Shown one piece after another: positions 17,634 through 27,656 of a stretch of 64,000 nucleotides of DNA. Below the pieces are notes generated by a model that saw only the letters and a program-made list of their open reading frames with translations, did not search any database and was not told the DNA's origin. The position numbers were made by a program, and so were the translations under genes. The DNA lies in NCBI GenBank assembly GCA_900314355.1, contig OMUY01000088.1, forward strand, positions 1 through 64,000. The letters run 5' to 3'. This stretch comes from an uncultured Eubacteriales bacterium. Lineage in GTDB: Bacteria; Bacillota; Clostridia; Oscillospirales; Acutalibacteraceae. Every line of letters starts with the position of its first letter. Position 1 is the stretch's first letter.

Positions 17634-18941
17634 ATGAAATTCTCAGATTTCGATCAAAAAATCATTGACGAAAATGTAGATTTTACTGTAAAAGAAATTA
17701 CAAAAATATGCGAGGAAATAGGTCCTAGAGAGTCGGGCAGCAAAGAGGCTGTTGCGGCTGAAGCAGAGCTTGAGAAAATGCTCAGAAATTTTTCGAGCGA
17801 AGTTCATTATGAAGGTTATAAAATGGCGCCTAAAGCTTTTCTGCACTTTACAAAATCCGTTAGTGACGTTATTATCCCTTCCCTTGCCGCTGCGACAGCA
17901 TTGCACTATTCCGGAAAAGGCGGAAAAGTTTTTCCTGATGCTCTTGTTTTCGGCACGACTGCAGCCGGTCTTACGATTACTGCAGAAGAGTTCTTATTCT
18001 ACAAACGTTTTTGCGATATCCTTTACAAGAAAACAGACGGACATACTCTTGTAGCCACAAGAAAAGCTACCGAAGAAACCAAAAAGAGAATAGTTATTGT
18101 AGGTCATATAGATTCTGAATACGAATGGCGCCACACATATTACGGCAAAGGCAAAGGCATGGGACCGATAATGGGCGGCACTATAGTTTCCGCAATAGCC
18201 AGCTGTGTTATGAGTGCGCTGAATTTAGTAGGAACAGCGGGAAAGTTAAGCGATAAATCTTTCTTTAAGCTTGTAAATAAGCTTAGCTATCCTGTTTATC
18301 TTTTCACAATACCAAATATGATTACTCTTCATAGTTTCATTAACTATAATGTCATTTCTCCGGGAGCCAATGATAATCTTACAGGTACGCTCGCGGCCTT
18401 CTGCGCATTAAAGATGCTTGACGAGGCCGGAATAGAATTTAAGCATACCGATGTCGTCTGCTGTATAAACGACGGCGAAGAGGCCGGTCTCAGAGGAGCA
18501 AAACAGTATGCAGAGGATCATCTTCACGAGTTTACAGAGGAGGGTGTCGAAACTCATATTCTCGCAGTTGATACACTTACGGACCGTGAATATATGAACA
18601 TTTATAACCGTGACCTTACGGGTCAGGTTAGACATGACCCCAAGTGGTCTCAATTCGTTATGGATTCTGCTCATGACGCCGGAATTACAGATCCGAAATT
18701 TGCTAATGTTTATTTCGGAGCGTCTGACGCCGCCGCATTCACTCAGGCGGGTATTTCCGCTACTTGTCTTGCAGCTATGGATCCAGGTCCGGCGGATTAT
18801 TACCATAACAGAAAAGACAAACCCGACAGACTCAACCCCGTTGCTATTAGAGACGGTTACAAAATTATTTTGTCTACAATCCTCAATTTCGCAGGCGATG
18901 ACGATGTTGTCCTTTCTAAAAAAGATAAAGAAGACAAATAA
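17634..18941 (+). CDS. M28-family zinc metallopeptidase
   Basis: Probable di-zinc aminopeptidase of 435 aa. Metal and catalytic residues seen are GHIDS (H158; D160), SPGANDNLTG (D247), NDGEEAG (E282, E283), VDTL (D313) and the C-terminal His in YYHNRKDKPDRL. The catalytic core is complete. Unusually, the protein carries several hydrophobic stretches (about 78-92, 104-120, 177-201 and 219-236), two of them inserted between the first metal ligand and the bridging Asp. There is no cleavable signal peptide. It may be membrane-associated. Its peptide substrate is unknown. It has its own promoter and terminator. Confidence 0.85.
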   Translation: MKFSDFDQKIIDENVDFTVKEITKICEEIGPRESGSKEAVAAEAELEKMLRNFSSEVHYEGYKMAPKAFLHFTKSVSDVIIPSLAAATALHYSGKGGKVFPDALVFGTTAAGLTITAEEFLFYKRFCDILYKKTDGHTLVATRKATEETKKRIVIVGHIDSEYEWRHTYYGKGKGMGPIMGGTIVSAIASCVMSALNLVGTAGKLSDKSFFKLVNKLSYPVYLFTIPNMITLHSFINYNVISPGANDNLTGTLAAFCALKMLDEAGIEFKHTDVVCCINDGEEAGLRGAKQYAEDHLHEFTEEGVETHILAVDTLTDREYMNIYNRDLTGQVRHDPKWSQFVMDSAHDAGITDPKFANVYFGASDAAAFTQAGISATCLAAMDPGPADYYHNRKDKPDRLNPVAIRDGYKIILSTILNFAGDDDVVLSKKDKEDK

Positions 18942-18961
18942 TAATTAATTAATGATATTTG

Positions 18962-19009
18962 AAATATGCTGTTTGATGATAAATAATTCATCCGACAGCA
19001 TATTTTTTT
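18962..19009 (+). terminator. Rho-independent terminator after the M28 gene
   Basis: AAATATGCTGT pairs with ACAGCATATTT over 11 bp. The loop contains a further GATGA/TCATC pairing, and a T tract follows. Confidence 0.85.
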
Positions 19010-19046
19010 GTTAATTTAGGTGAAATACAAAATATTTGATTATTAT

Positions 19047-19086
19047 TTTATTTTAGAAAAAATACTAAAATAAATAAGTTTATAAT
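19047..19086 (+). promoter_or_regulatory. fhs promoter region with 10-8-10 inverted repeat
   Basis: TTTATTTTAG (19047-19056) and CTAAAATAAA (19065-19074) are perfect inverted arms around an 8-nt centre. TATAAT follows at 19081-19086. The repeat covers the place of the -35, where no good match is found, so a DNA-binding regulator at this site is plausible. An A-U-only RNA hairpin would be weak. Confidence 0.4.
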
Positions 19087-19134
19087 AAATAAAAATACTT
19101 TAGCGCGATAAATTGTTTTTGGAGTTGAAATAAA

Positions 19135-20808
19135 ATGCTTACAGATGTTGAGATAGCTCAAAATGCACAAATGCTTCCGATAAAAGAAATAGCGGCAAAT
19201 CTTGGAATTGATGAAAATTACCTTGATTACTACGGTAAATATAAAGCAAAACTTAATCAGTCTCTTATAGATAGTTTAAAGAACAAAAAAGACGGCAAAC
19301 TGATTTTAGTTACAGCAATTAATCCGACGCCTGCCGGAGAAGGAAAAACAACGGTAACGGTATCTCTCGGCGAGGCGATGAATGTAATAGGAAAAAAGGC
19401 GATTATCGCTCTGCGCGAACCGTCATTAGGTCCTGTATTCGGAATTAAAGGTGGAGCTGCCGGCGGAGGATATGCTCAGGTAGTTCCTATGGAGGATATA
19501 AATCTTCATTTTACCGGAGACATGCACGCGATTACATCTGCTAATAATCTTCTCTGCGCCATAATTGATAACCATATTCAGCAGGGGAACGAACTCGATA
19601 TTGACCCGAGAAGGATAAATATCAAACGTTGTATGGATATGAACGACAGGTCATTGAGAAATATAGTAATCGGTCTTGGCGGAAAGGCGCAGGGAGTTCC
19701 GAGAGAAGACGGGTTTATTATCACAGTAGCAACCGAGATAATGGCGATTCTCTGTCTGTCAAAGGATCTTGAGGATATGAAGAAAAGATTTGAAAATATC
19801 CTGATCGGCTATTCGAGAAAAGGAGATCCAATCTATGTAAAGCAGCTCGGATGCGCAGGCGCGATGACTCTTTTGATGAAGGACGCCATCAATCCGAATC
19901 TTGTGCAGACACTTGAAAATACGCCGGCTATTATTCACGGCGGTCCTTTTGCAAATATCGCCCACGGCTGCAACTCAATCAGGGCTACTTCTCTTGCACT
20001 GAAGCTTGCGGATTACACTATCACGGAAGCGGGATTCGGCTCCGATTTGGGAGCAGAGAAATTTATAGATATTAAATGCCGCGCGGCAGGAATAAAACCA
20101 AACTGCATTGTTCTCGTATGTACTTGCAAGGCTCTTAAATACAACGGCGGTTTAAATAAAGACGACGCGAAAAAGCCCAATATGGAGGCATTGAAAAAAG
20201 GCATAGTAAATTTAAAAGCTCACATAGAAAACTTAAAGAAAACAGGAGTTCCGATAGTTGTGGCTTTGAATAAATTTTATACCGATACGGAAGAGGAAAT
20301 AAATTACGTATTAAACTACTGCAGAGAACTTGGCGTTGAAGCTGAAATTTCAGACGGTTTTACAAACGGAGGAAAGGGAGCCGCAGATCTCGCAAAGACT
20401 GTGTGCGAAACCATTGAAAAAAATACAGTTATAAAATTGAAATATTACTATGACGTCAACGACCCTATAAAGACAAAAATCGAATCGCTTGCAAAAGAAA
20501 TTTACAGGGCAGACGGCGTAGATTATTCTGATAAAGCTTTGAAGCAGATAGCCGAAATAGAAAAAGAGGGAATGGATAAACTGCCTATATGCGTAGCTAA
20601 GACGCAGTATTCTCTTTCCGACGATCCTCATAAACTCGGTCTTCCTTCAAATTATCGTCTTCATGTAAAAGATGTAGTTCTTTATTCCGGCGCAGGATTT
20701 ATTACTGTCATGACAGGTGATATACTTAAAATGCCGGGACTTCCCAAACACCCCAGTGCTCTCGATATGGATATAACCTCCGACGGGACAATAACAGGTC
20801 TTTTCTAA
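19135..20808 (+). CDS. fhs: Formate-tetrahydrofolate ligase
   Basis: Makes 10-formyl-THF from formate, THF and ATP, feeding purine synthesis and one-carbon or acetogenic metabolism. The 557-aa length is typical. The P-loop-like TPAGEGKTT is at 65-73, followed by the conserved [20 protein letters not shown] and DMHAIT blocks and the C-terminal [15 protein letters not shown] lies 12 nt before the ATG. No terminator is visible in the 63 bases before hisZ, so read-through into the his operon is likely. That would link formyl-THF supply with the AICAR released by histidine synthesis. Confidence 0.97.
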   Translation: MLTDVEIAQNAQMLPIKEIAANLGIDENYLDYYGKYKAKLNQSLIDSLKNKKDGKLILVTAINPTPAGEGKTTVTVSLGEAMNVIGKKAIIALREPSLGPVFGIKGGAAGGGYAQVVPMEDINLHFTGDMHAITSANNLLCAIIDNHIQQGNELDIDPRRINIKRCMDMNDRSLRNIVIGLGGKAQGVPREDGFIITVATEIMAILCLSKDLEDMKKRFENILIGYSRKGDPIYVKQLGCAGAMTLLMKDAINPNLVQTLENTPAIIHGGPFANIAHGCNSIRATSLALKLADYTITEAGFGSDLGAEKFIDIKCRAAGIKPNCIVLVCTCKALKYNGGLNKDDAKKPNMEALKKGIVNLKAHIENLKKTGVPIVVALNKFYTDTEEEINYVLNYCRELGVEAEISDGFTNGGKGAADLAKTVCETIEKNTVIKLKYYYDVNDPIKTKIESLAKEIYRADGVDYSDKALKQIAEIEKEGMDKLPICVAKTQYSLSDDPHKLGLPSNYRLHVKDVVLYSGAGFITVMTGDILKMPGLPKHPSALDMDITSDGTITGLF

Positions 20809-20871
20809 AAAAATAATTTTATTCTACATGCTTTTTCCGTTGATTTAATAAAACAAAAAAAAGGTTAATAT

Positions 20872-21831
20872 ATGGAAAAATATAATTTCCTTTCAAATGA
20901 AGAAATCACTGTTCTTAATTTGAGAAGCATATATGAAAAAAACGGGTATCATAAATTTACTCCCAATCAGTTTGAATCATATGACTTTTACGCGAAGAAC
21001 AAAGATTTTCTTGTCGGCAACAGAATTTTGACATTCACCGATTTAAATGGCAAGCTAATGGCTTTAAAACCCGACATAACATTGTCAATAATTAAAAATG
21101 CCGGTAAAAATTCCTCGGCTTTATCCGGAAATGAAAGACTCTATTATACTGAAAACGTATACAGAGAATCAAAGGATATAAACGAGTTCAAGGAAATTTT
21201 TCAGGTCGGAATTGAAAATATCGGCAAAATAGATATTGACGAGACTTTTGATACTGTTAAATTAGCTTTGCAGAGTCTTTTTGAGATTGACAAAAATTCT
21301 AAGCTTGAGATTTCGCACAACGCGTATGTTGATTCTCTTTTGAATTTCATCTCGGAAGACTCGAATGTAAAGGAAGAGATATTAAATCTTATTTCACATA
21401 AAAATATCCACGATTTCAAAAAATTAATCATTGAAAAAAATCTTCCGGAAAAATACTGCGATATTTTAATTTCTCTTCTTTCGCCGGGAAAAACAAACGA
21501 GGAAATTTTATCGTTCATAAAAGAAAACGCCTTAAACAATGAAATGACAGACTCTGCTGATGAATTAAGCAAGCTTTATTCAAAAGCAAAAGAAAACGGT
21601 TTGAGAGACTATATTGTTATAGATTTTTCTTTAGTCAAAGATCCGTCATATTATAACGGAATTATTTTTGACGGCTATATCAACAATGTGCCCAGAAATG
21701 TATTATCCGGCGGGAGATATGATGCTCTTTTGAAAAAAATGGAGAAAAAACATAAACAGGCTATTGGATTTGCCATATATTTTGATATAATAGAAAGACT
21801 TCTCGCATCGGAACCAAGGAGGGAAGCGTAA
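20872..21831 (+). CDS. hisZ: HisZ, regulatory subunit of ATP phosphoribosyltransferase
   Basis: Catalytically inactive HisRS paralog that partners short-form HisG in the first step of histidine synthesis. The 319-aa protein has class II aaRS-like blocks: a motif-2-like ENVYRESKDINEFKEIFQVGIENIG, and a motif-3-like NVLSGGRYDALLKKM with HKQAIGFAIYFD near the end. It lacks the anticodon-binding domain of HisRS. An AAAAGG site precedes the ATG. It is the first gene of the his cluster and abuts hisG. Confidence 0.93.
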   Translation: MEKYNFLSNEEITVLNLRSIYEKNGYHKFTPNQFESYDFYAKNKDFLVGNRILTFTDLNGKLMALKPDITLSIIKNAGKNSSALSGNERLYYTENVYRESKDINEFKEIFQVGIENIGKIDIDETFDTVKLALQSLFEIDKNSKLEISHNAYVDSLLNFISEDSNVKEEILNLISHKNIHDFKKLIIEKNLPEKYCDILISLLSPGKTNEEILSFIKENALNNEMTDSADELSKLYSKAKENGLRDYIVIDFSLVKDPSYYNGIIFDGYINNVPRNVLSGGRYDALLKKMEKKHKQAIGFAIYFDIIERLLASEPRREA

Positions 21832-22443
21832 ATGATAAATGTAGCTCTCCCAAAAGGAAGACTCGGAAATAGAGTGTTTGACATTTTGTCAAATGCGGGG
21901 TACGATGTCAAAGAAATGCACTCCGATACAAGACAGTTGATTTTTACAAGCGAAGAAAACGGAATCAGTTATTTCCTTGTCAAGCCTTCTGACGTCAGTA
22001 TTTATGTTGAACACGGTGCGGCTGACGTCGGAATTGTCGGAAAAGATATTTTGCTTGAGTATTCCCCTGATGTATATGAGCTTCTCGATTTGGGTATAGG
22101 GAAATGCAAAATGTGCGTTGCCTCTCTTGCGTCTTTTAAAGACAATCCGGACGTACCTTTAAGAGTCGCGACAAAGTTTGTGAATATCACAAAAAACTAT
22201 TATGAATCAATTAACAGAGAAATCGAAATAATAAAGCTCAACGGTTCTATCGAACTTGCGCCTATACTTAATTTATCTGATGTAATCGTAGATATAGTTG
22301 AGACAGGAACAACTTTAAAAGAGAACAACTTGAAGGTTTTTACCGAAATACTTCCTATTTCAGCCAGATTCATCGCAAATAAATCAAGCTATAATTTTAA
22401 AACGGACGAGATAAATAAAATGGCAGACTGTCTCAGGAGATAA
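21832..22443 (+). CDS. hisG: HisG, ATP phosphoribosyltransferase (short form)
   Basis: Condenses ATP and PRPP to phosphoribosyl-ATP, the committed step of the pathway. At 203 aa it is the short form without the regulatory C-terminal domain, which matches the presence of HisZ. It shows the N-terminal ALPKGRLG, HGAADVGIVGKDIL and the PRPP-binding stretch DVIVDIVETGTTLKENNL. The ATG directly follows the hisZ stop codon, with AAGGAGGG inside hisZ. Confidence 0.96.
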   Translation: MINVALPKGRLGNRVFDILSNAGYDVKEMHSDTRQLIFTSEENGISYFLVKPSDVSIYVEHGAADVGIVGKDILLEYSPDVYELLDLGIGKCKMCVASLASFKDNPDVPLRVATKFVNITKNYYESINREIEIIKLNGSIELAPILNLSDVIVDIVETGTTLKENNLKVFTEILPISARFIANKSSYNFKTDEINKMADCLRR

Positions 22444-22504
22444 TTTTCCGAGCCGTTTTTAAATTTTTTGGTTATTAATCGTAAATATATATGAGGAAAA
22501 TAAA

Positions 22505-23800
22505 ATGATAAAAATTATAAACGCAATCGGCGAAAGAGATCTTTCAATATTTTCCCGCGAAGACAGTAAACGCAACGAAGAAATTGAAAAAATCGTTTCA
22601 GACATCATAGACAACGTAAAAAACAACAAAGATGACGCTCTGAAGGAATATACTGAAAAATTCGATAATGTCAAATTAGACGAACTTCAGGTTTCAGAAG
22701 AAGAGATTGACGAGGCTTTTTCGCAAGTAGACGATTATTTCAAGCAGACGCTTATTCAGGCAAAGGAAAATATTGAATTTTTTCACAAGCATCAGCTTCA
22801 CAATAATTTTATGCTGACAAAAGATGACGGTATAGTTTTGGGACAGAGATATACCGCCATTCAAAAAGCCGGCGTTTATGTTCCGGGCGGTACAGCAGCA
22901 TATCCGAGCACAGTATTGATGGATATTATTCCGGCTAAAATTGCAGGAGTAGAAGAAATAGTTATGGTGACGCCTCCTTCAAAGGACGGAAAAGTCGCTC
23001 CGGCTATACTGACCGCGGCAAAAATCGCCGGCGCAGATAAGATTTATAAAGTCGGCGGAGCTCAGGCCGTTGCCGCTTTGGCATATGGAACGGAAAGTAT
23101 ACCAAAAGTTGACAAGATTGTAGGCCCCGGCAACATTTTCGTTGCGACAGCCAAAAAACTTGTATTCGGCAGAGTATCAATAGATATGATTGCGGGTCCA
23201 AGCGAAATACTCGTAATCGCGGAGCCGGATTGCAATCCATGCTGCGTTGCAGCCGATTTGCTTTCTCAGGCTGAACACGATAAAATGGCGTCAGCGGTTT
23301 TGATAACAACAGATAAGGATTTTGCCGAAAAAGTTTCAGATGAAATAGAAAGACAGCTTAAAAAACTTCCAAGGGAAGAAATTGCAAGAACTTCCATTGA
23401 CACTAATGGTAAAATATTTATCGTTGAATCAATAGACAGAGCAGTCGAGCTTTCAAATGAAATTGCGCCCGAACACCTTGAAATTTCTGTAAAGAAACCG
23501 TTTGAATATCTTCCGAAAGTCAGAAATGCAGGTTCTATTTTCCTCGGCGAAAATTGTCCTGAAGCCCTCGGAGATTATTTTGCAGGTCCCAATCATACTC
23601 TACCGACATCGGGAACAGCTAAATTCTCAAGTCCTCTTTCTGTTGACGATTTCGTAAAGAAATCATCGTTTATTTATTATTCCGAAGAAGCGTTAAATAA
23701 AGCAGGCGGCAGGATTCAGGACTTTGCCGAGCATGAAGGTCTGAGAGCCCACGGCAGGTCAATCGGAATCAGATTTTCTGATGAGAAAGATAAATATTAA
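22505..23800 (+). CDS. hisD: HisD, histidinol dehydrogenase
   Basis: NAD-dependent zinc enzyme that oxidises L-histidinol to histidine, the last two steps of the pathway. The 431-aa protein carries VYVPGGTAAYPSTVLM, KVGGAQAVAALAYGT, the VDKIVGPGNIFV block, AGPSEILVIAE, the zinc-ligand stretch LLSQAEHD and the catalytic E-H in APEHLEI. GAGGA lies 6 nt before the ATG. It follows hisG by 61 bases without a terminator. Confidence 0.97.
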   Translation: MIKIINAIGERDLSIFSREDSKRNEEIEKIVSDIIDNVKNNKDDALKEYTEKFDNVKLDELQVSEEEIDEAFSQVDDYFKQTLIQAKENIEFFHKHQLHNNFMLTKDDGIVLGQRYTAIQKAGVYVPGGTAAYPSTVLMDIIPAKIAGVEEIVMVTPPSKDGKVAPAILTAAKIAGADKIYKVGGAQAVAALAYGTESIPKVDKIVGPGNIFVATAKKLVFGRVSIDMIAGPSEILVIAEPDCNPCCVAADLLSQAEHDKMASAVLITTDKDFAEKVSDEIERQLKKLPREEIARTSIDTNGKIFIVESIDRAVELSNEIAPEHLEISVKKPFEYLPKVRNAGSIFLGENCPEALGDYFAGPNHTLPTSGTAKFSSPLSVDDFVKKSSFIYYSEEALNKAGGRIQDFAEHEGLRAHGRSIGIRFSDEKDKY

Positions 23801-23864
23801 GCTTTAATATCAATTTGAATTTTTAGTTCTCAAATATTTTTGATTTTTATATTTTTTTTGAAAG

Positions 23865-24926
23865 ATGTCAAAATTTTTATCCAACAAATTTAATAATATT
23901 ATTCCATATACTCCCGGTGAACAGCCAAAAATACTGGGACTTGTCAAGCTTAATACGAATGAAAGTCCGTTCCCTCCTTCTCCAAAGGTTTTGGAAGCTT
24001 TAAATAAAGAAGAATTGTCGAGATTGAACCTTTATTCGGACCCAAATGCGACAGATGTCAGAAACGCAATAGCCGAAATTTTATCGGTTGACCCCGACAT
24101 GATTATGATGGGAAACGGCTCGGATGAGATACTTTCTTTTACTTTCGAAGCATTCTGCGACAGTGAACACGAGCCGGTTTTTGCGGATTTGACATACGGA
24201 TTTTATCCTGTCTTTTGCGAAATATATCATCTAAAACCCACAATTCTAAAATTAAATGACGATTTAAGCATAAATGTAAACGATTATATCGGACTGAACA
24301 GACCTGTCTTTATTGCAAATCCCAACGCTCCTACCGGAATAGCTTTAGACCTCGACGACGTTGAAAAAATCGTATCTTCAAATGATTCGATAGTATTAAT
24401 TGACGAAGCATATGTGGATTTCGGCGCCGAGTCCGCAGTTAAACTTACAAAGAAATATAAAAATCTTATAGTTTCAAGAACTTTTTCAAAATCAAGAAAT
24501 CTCGCGGGCGCAAGGCTTGGTTTTGCCGTTGCCGACAAAGAACTGATAAACGATTTGAATACTATGAGGTATTGTTTTAATCCGTACAATATCAACAGAC
24601 TTTCAATTATCGCAGGAAAAGAATCTGTTCTTGACGTTGATTATTTTGAAAAATGCGTTGATGAAATAATCAAGACGAGGGAATATACCGTAAAGGAACT
24701 AGAAAAAAGAGGATTTATTATTCCGGATTCAAAGTCCAATTTTATTTTTCCGGAACACAAGAAAATGGACGGGACCTATTATTTTAACGAGCTGAGAAAA
24801 AGAAATATATTGGTAAGACATTTTGATTCTGAAAGAACGAAAAATCACGTAAGAATAACTATCGGATCAAAAAAACAGATGGATAATCTTATTGACGCTA
24901 CAGACAAAATACTGAAATCAATTTAA
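23865..24926 (+). CDS. hisC: HisC, histidinol-phosphate aminotransferase
   Basis: PLP-dependent class I/II aminotransferase that converts imidazole-acetol phosphate to histidinol phosphate. In 353 aa I see LNTNESPFPPSP, GNGSDEIL, NPNAPTG, LIDEAYVDF and the Schiff-base Lys in SRTFSKSRNLAGARLGF (K209). The C terminus has the phosphate-binding VRITIGS. The ribosome site is poor: GAAAG lies directly against the ATG, with no better site or start nearby. Confidence 0.95.
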   Translation: MSKFLSNKFNNIIPYTPGEQPKILGLVKLNTNESPFPPSPKVLEALNKEELSRLNLYSDPNATDVRNAIAEILSVDPDMIMMGNGSDEILSFTFEAFCDSEHEPVFADLTYGFYPVFCEIYHLKPTILKLNDDLSINVNDYIGLNRPVFIANPNAPTGIALDLDDVEKIVSSNDSIVLIDEAYVDFGAESAVKLTKKYKNLIVSRTFSKSRNLAGARLGFAVADKELINDLNTMRYCFNPYNINRLSIIAGKESVLDVDYFEKCVDEIIKTREYTVKELEKRGFIIPDSKSNFIFPEHKKMDGTYYFNELRKRNILVRHFDSERTKNHVRITIGSKKQMDNLIDATDKILKSI

Positions 24927-24950
24927 TAATCCCAAATTGAGGAACAGAAA

Positions 24951-25538
24951 ATGAGAAATGCTGAAATAAAAAGAAAAACAGAAGAAACCGACATTTATCT
25001 TAAAATCGAGCTTGACGGCTCCGGAATATCAGAAATTAATACAGGCGTCGGTTTTCTTGATCACATGCTCACTTTATTTGCAAAACACGGCTGTTTTGAC
25101 TTGACAGTAAAATGCAAAGGCGATACTTATGTGGATTTTCATCATTCTGTTGAGGATATTGGAATAAGTCTCGGCGAAGCCTTCAGCGAGGCTTTAGGAG
25201 ACCATAGAGGAATAAAACGTTATGGAAATATAATACTTCCTATGGACGAAGCTTTAATTCTCTGCGCGGTCGATCTCGGCGGAAGGTCATGCTTAAATTT
25301 CGATGTTCAAATTCCGACGGAAAAAGTCGGCGACTTTGACACTGAACTCTGCGAAGAGTTTATGACGTCTTTTTCAAGATGCGGAAAACTGAATCTTCAT
25401 TTTAAGGAATTGGCAGGAAGAAATTCTCACCACATTATAGAAGCTTGTTTTAAAGCGCTTGCGAGGGCTTTAAGACAGGCAGTAGAGGTAGATGAAGATC
25501 ATCCGGATGTAATTCCTTCTACGAAAGGTATTTTATGA
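24951..25538 (+). CDS. hisB: HisB, imidazoleglycerol-phosphate dehydratase
   Basis: Manganese enzyme that dehydrates imidazoleglycerol phosphate. The 195-aa monofunctional form shows the metal-site repeats FLDHML, DFHHSVED and SHHIIEA. It lacks the N-terminal HAD phosphatase domain of enterobacterial HisB, so histidinol phosphatase must be supplied by another gene. GAGGA precedes the ATG; the end overlaps hisH by 4 bases. Confidence 0.96.
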   Translation: MRNAEIKRKTEETDIYLKIELDGSGISEINTGVGFLDHMLTLFAKHGCFDLTVKCKGDTYVDFHHSVEDIGISLGEAFSEALGDHRGIKRYGNIILPMDEALILCAVDLGGRSCLNFDVQIPTEKVGDFDTELCEEFMTSFSRCGKLNLHFKELAGRNSHHIIEACFKALARALRQAVEVDEDHPDVIPSTKGIL

Positions 25539-26149
25539 TAGCTATTATTGATTACGGAGTTGGAAATCTTTTTTCGTTAAACGCTTCGCTTAAATATATG
25601 AATATCGAATCGGAAGTGACAAAAGACGCTCAGCATATCAGGGACGCCGATAAAATCATTCTGCCGGGCGTCGGAGCGTTCAAAGATGCTTATGATAAAC
25701 TCGAATCGACAGGTCTTATCCCTGTTCTCGATGAAGAGGTAAAAAAAGGAAAGTGCCTTTTGGGCATCTGCCTCGGAATGCAGCTTCTTTTTGAAAAAAG
25801 CTACGAATACGGTGAACATAAGGGACTTTGCTATCTGAAAGGAAATATTTATCCACTGAGAGACGATATTCCTTCAAATTACAATGTGCCTGAAATCGGC
25901 TGGAATAAACTTTTTGCTGTAAAAGAAAATGACCCGCTTTTGAAATATACCGATAATGAGCCGTATGTTTACTATGTACATTCTTATTATGCTAAAGCAG
26001 ATGTTGATTCTTTGGCGGCATACAGCGAATACGGCGTAAAAGTGAGCGGATATGTTCATAAAGACAATGTTTTCGGCACTCAGTTTCATCCCGAAAAAAG
26101 CGGCAGAGACGGACTTAATATACTGAAAGCTTTTGATGAGATTGATTAA
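25535..26149 (+). CDS. hisH: HisH, glutaminase subunit of IGP synthase
   Basis: Class I glutamine amidotransferase that supplies ammonia to HisF. The 204-aa protein has the nucleophile elbow GICLGMQ (C79) and the His/Glu pair in TQFHPEKS (H185, E187), so the triad is intact. The start overlaps the hisB stop (ATGA). Its partner hisF is one gene downstream. Confidence 0.96.
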   Translation: MIAIIDYGVGNLFSLNASLKYMNIESEVTKDAQHIRDADKIILPGVGAFKDAYDKLESTGLIPVLDEEVKKGKCLLGICLGMQLLFEKSYEYGEHKGLCYLKGNIYPLRDDIPSNYNVPEIGWNKLFAVKENDPLLKYTDNEPYVYYVHSYYAKADVDSLAAYSEYGVKVSGYVHKDNVFGTQFHPEKSGRDGLNILKAFDEID

Positions 26150-26167
26150 TTTTGTGAGAGGTAAAAA

Positions 26168-26881
26168 ATGAAAATTTTTCCCGCAATAGATATTATCGGC
26201 GGTAAAGTCGTAAGACTGACAAAAGGGGATTATAATTTAAAAAAAGTTTATTCAAGTTCGCCTCTCGACCAGGCAAAATATTTTGAATCTCTCGGCGCTG
26301 AATATCTTCACGTTGTTGACCTTGATTCCGCGAAAAACGGAAAAGATGACAATATGAAGATAATCTGCGAAATAGCGGAGAAAACATCGCTTTTTGTCGA
26401 AACAGGAGGCGGAGTCCGCACCATAGATAAAATTGAACGATATCTTGACAGAGGAATACAAAGAGTTATTATAGGAACAGCCGCTGTGAAAAATCCCGAA
26501 ATGCTCGATGAGGCTATACGAAAATTCGGCGGCAAAATCGCGGTTGGTGTTGACGCAAGAAATTCTAAAGTCGCCGTGTCAGGGTGGACTGATACTACAG
26601 ACATTGATTCTTATTCTTTCTGCAAAAAAATGAAAGAAAAAGGAGTAAGGTATATTATATATACCGATATTTCCAAGGACGGAAAATTGTCCGGAATTAA
26701 TTACGAAATATTTAAAAAACTAAATTCTATCGATGATCTTAATATCACAGCGTCGGGCGGAGTCAGTTCTTTAGACGATGTCGAAAAATTAAATAACCTT
26801 AATATCTACGGCTGCATTATCGGTAAAGCAATATATGAAAACAGAATTGACATCAAAAAAGTTTTGGAGATAATGAAATGA
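26168..26881 (+). CDS. hisA: HisA, ProFAR isomerase
   Basis: A (beta/alpha)8-barrel isomerase that converts ProFAR to PRFAR, 237 aa. Conserved blocks are FPAIDIIGGKVVRLTKGDY (catalytic D near 8), the phosphate-binding ETGGGVRT and ASGGVSS loops, and the second catalytic Asp in YTDISKDG. A GAGAGG site precedes the ATG. The end overlaps hisF by 4 bases. Confidence 0.96.
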   Translation: MKIFPAIDIIGGKVVRLTKGDYNLKKVYSSSPLDQAKYFESLGAEYLHVVDLDSAKNGKDDNMKIICEIAEKTSLFVETGGGVRTIDKIERYLDRGIQRVIIGTAAVKNPEMLDEAIRKFGGKIAVGVDARNSKVAVSGWTDTTDIDSYSFCKKMKEKGVRYIIYTDISKDGKLSGINYEIFKKLNSIDDLNITASGGVSSLDDVEKLNNLNIYGCIIGKAIYENRIDIKKVLEIMK

Positions 26882-27636
26882 TTACTAAAAGAATAATACC
26901 TTGTCTTGATGTCAGAAACGGACGCGTAGTAAAAGGCAAAAATTTTATAAATATTAAGGACGTAGATAACCCGGTATCATTGGCGAAGTTCTATAATGAC
27001 GAAGGCGCGGACGAGCTTGTTTTCTATGATATTACAGCAAGCGCGGAGGGAAGAAGTCTGTTTTCGGATGTTTTAAAAGAGACTGCGTCAAATATTTTCA
27101 TTCCTCTGACGGTAGGAGGAAACATCAGAACGCTTGACGATTTTGACAGAGTGCTGAAATCGGGAGCCGATAAAGTGAGCGTCAATTCGGGAGCAATAGA
27201 AAATCCCAAATTAATTTCGGAAGCTGCCGAAAAATACGGAAATCAATGCGTGGTTCTCTCTATGGACGTGAAAAGAACAGACGGAAAATTCACCGTATTT
27301 GCAAAAGGCGGAAGAATAAATACCGGAATTGATGCGATTAAATGGGTAAAGGAATGTACAAAAAACGGCGCAGGTGAAGTTGTTGTAAATTCGATAGATA
27401 CAGACGGCGTTAAAAACGGCTTCGACATTGAAATGCTGAGACAGGTTTGCGAATCTACCGACGTGCCTGTAATAGCATCGGGAGGAGCTGGAAAAATGAA
27501 GGATTTTCTTGATTTATTTAAAGAAGTGCCTTCTGTTTCCGCCGGACTTGCCGCGTCTGTTTTCCATTTTGGAGAAATAAAGATAAAAGATTTAAAAAAA
27601 TACTTGAGCGATAACGGAATTGAAATGAGAATATAA
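26878..27636 (+). CDS. hisF: HisF, cyclase subunit of IGP synthase
   Basis: A (beta/alpha)8-barrel that closes the imidazole ring, producing IGP and AICAR with ammonia from HisH. The 252-aa protein shows [16 protein letters not shown] (D11), [22 protein letters not shown] (second catalytic Asp) and VIASGGAG. The start overlaps hisA, with GGAG in the hisA end. AICAR released here needs 10-formyl-THF, which fits fhs at the head of this gene run. Confidence 0.97.
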   Translation: MITKRIIPCLDVRNGRVVKGKNFINIKDVDNPVSLAKFYNDEGADELVFYDITASAEGRSLFSDVLKETASNIFIPLTVGGNIRTLDDFDRVLKSGADKVSVNSGAIENPKLISEAAEKYGNQCVVLSMDVKRTDGKFTVFAKGGRINTGIDAIKWVKECTKNGAGEVVVNSIDTDGVKNGFDIEMLRQVCESTDVPVIASGGAGKMKDFLDLFKEVPSVSAGLAASVFHFGEIKIKDLKKYLSDNGIEMRI

Positions 27637-27656
27637 ATAAATTTTCGGAGATAAAA

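Noticed and set aside
20809..20871. Attenuator or T-box before the his genes
   Set aside because: The 63-base gap after fhs has no hairpin, no His-codon leader peptide and no T-box element.
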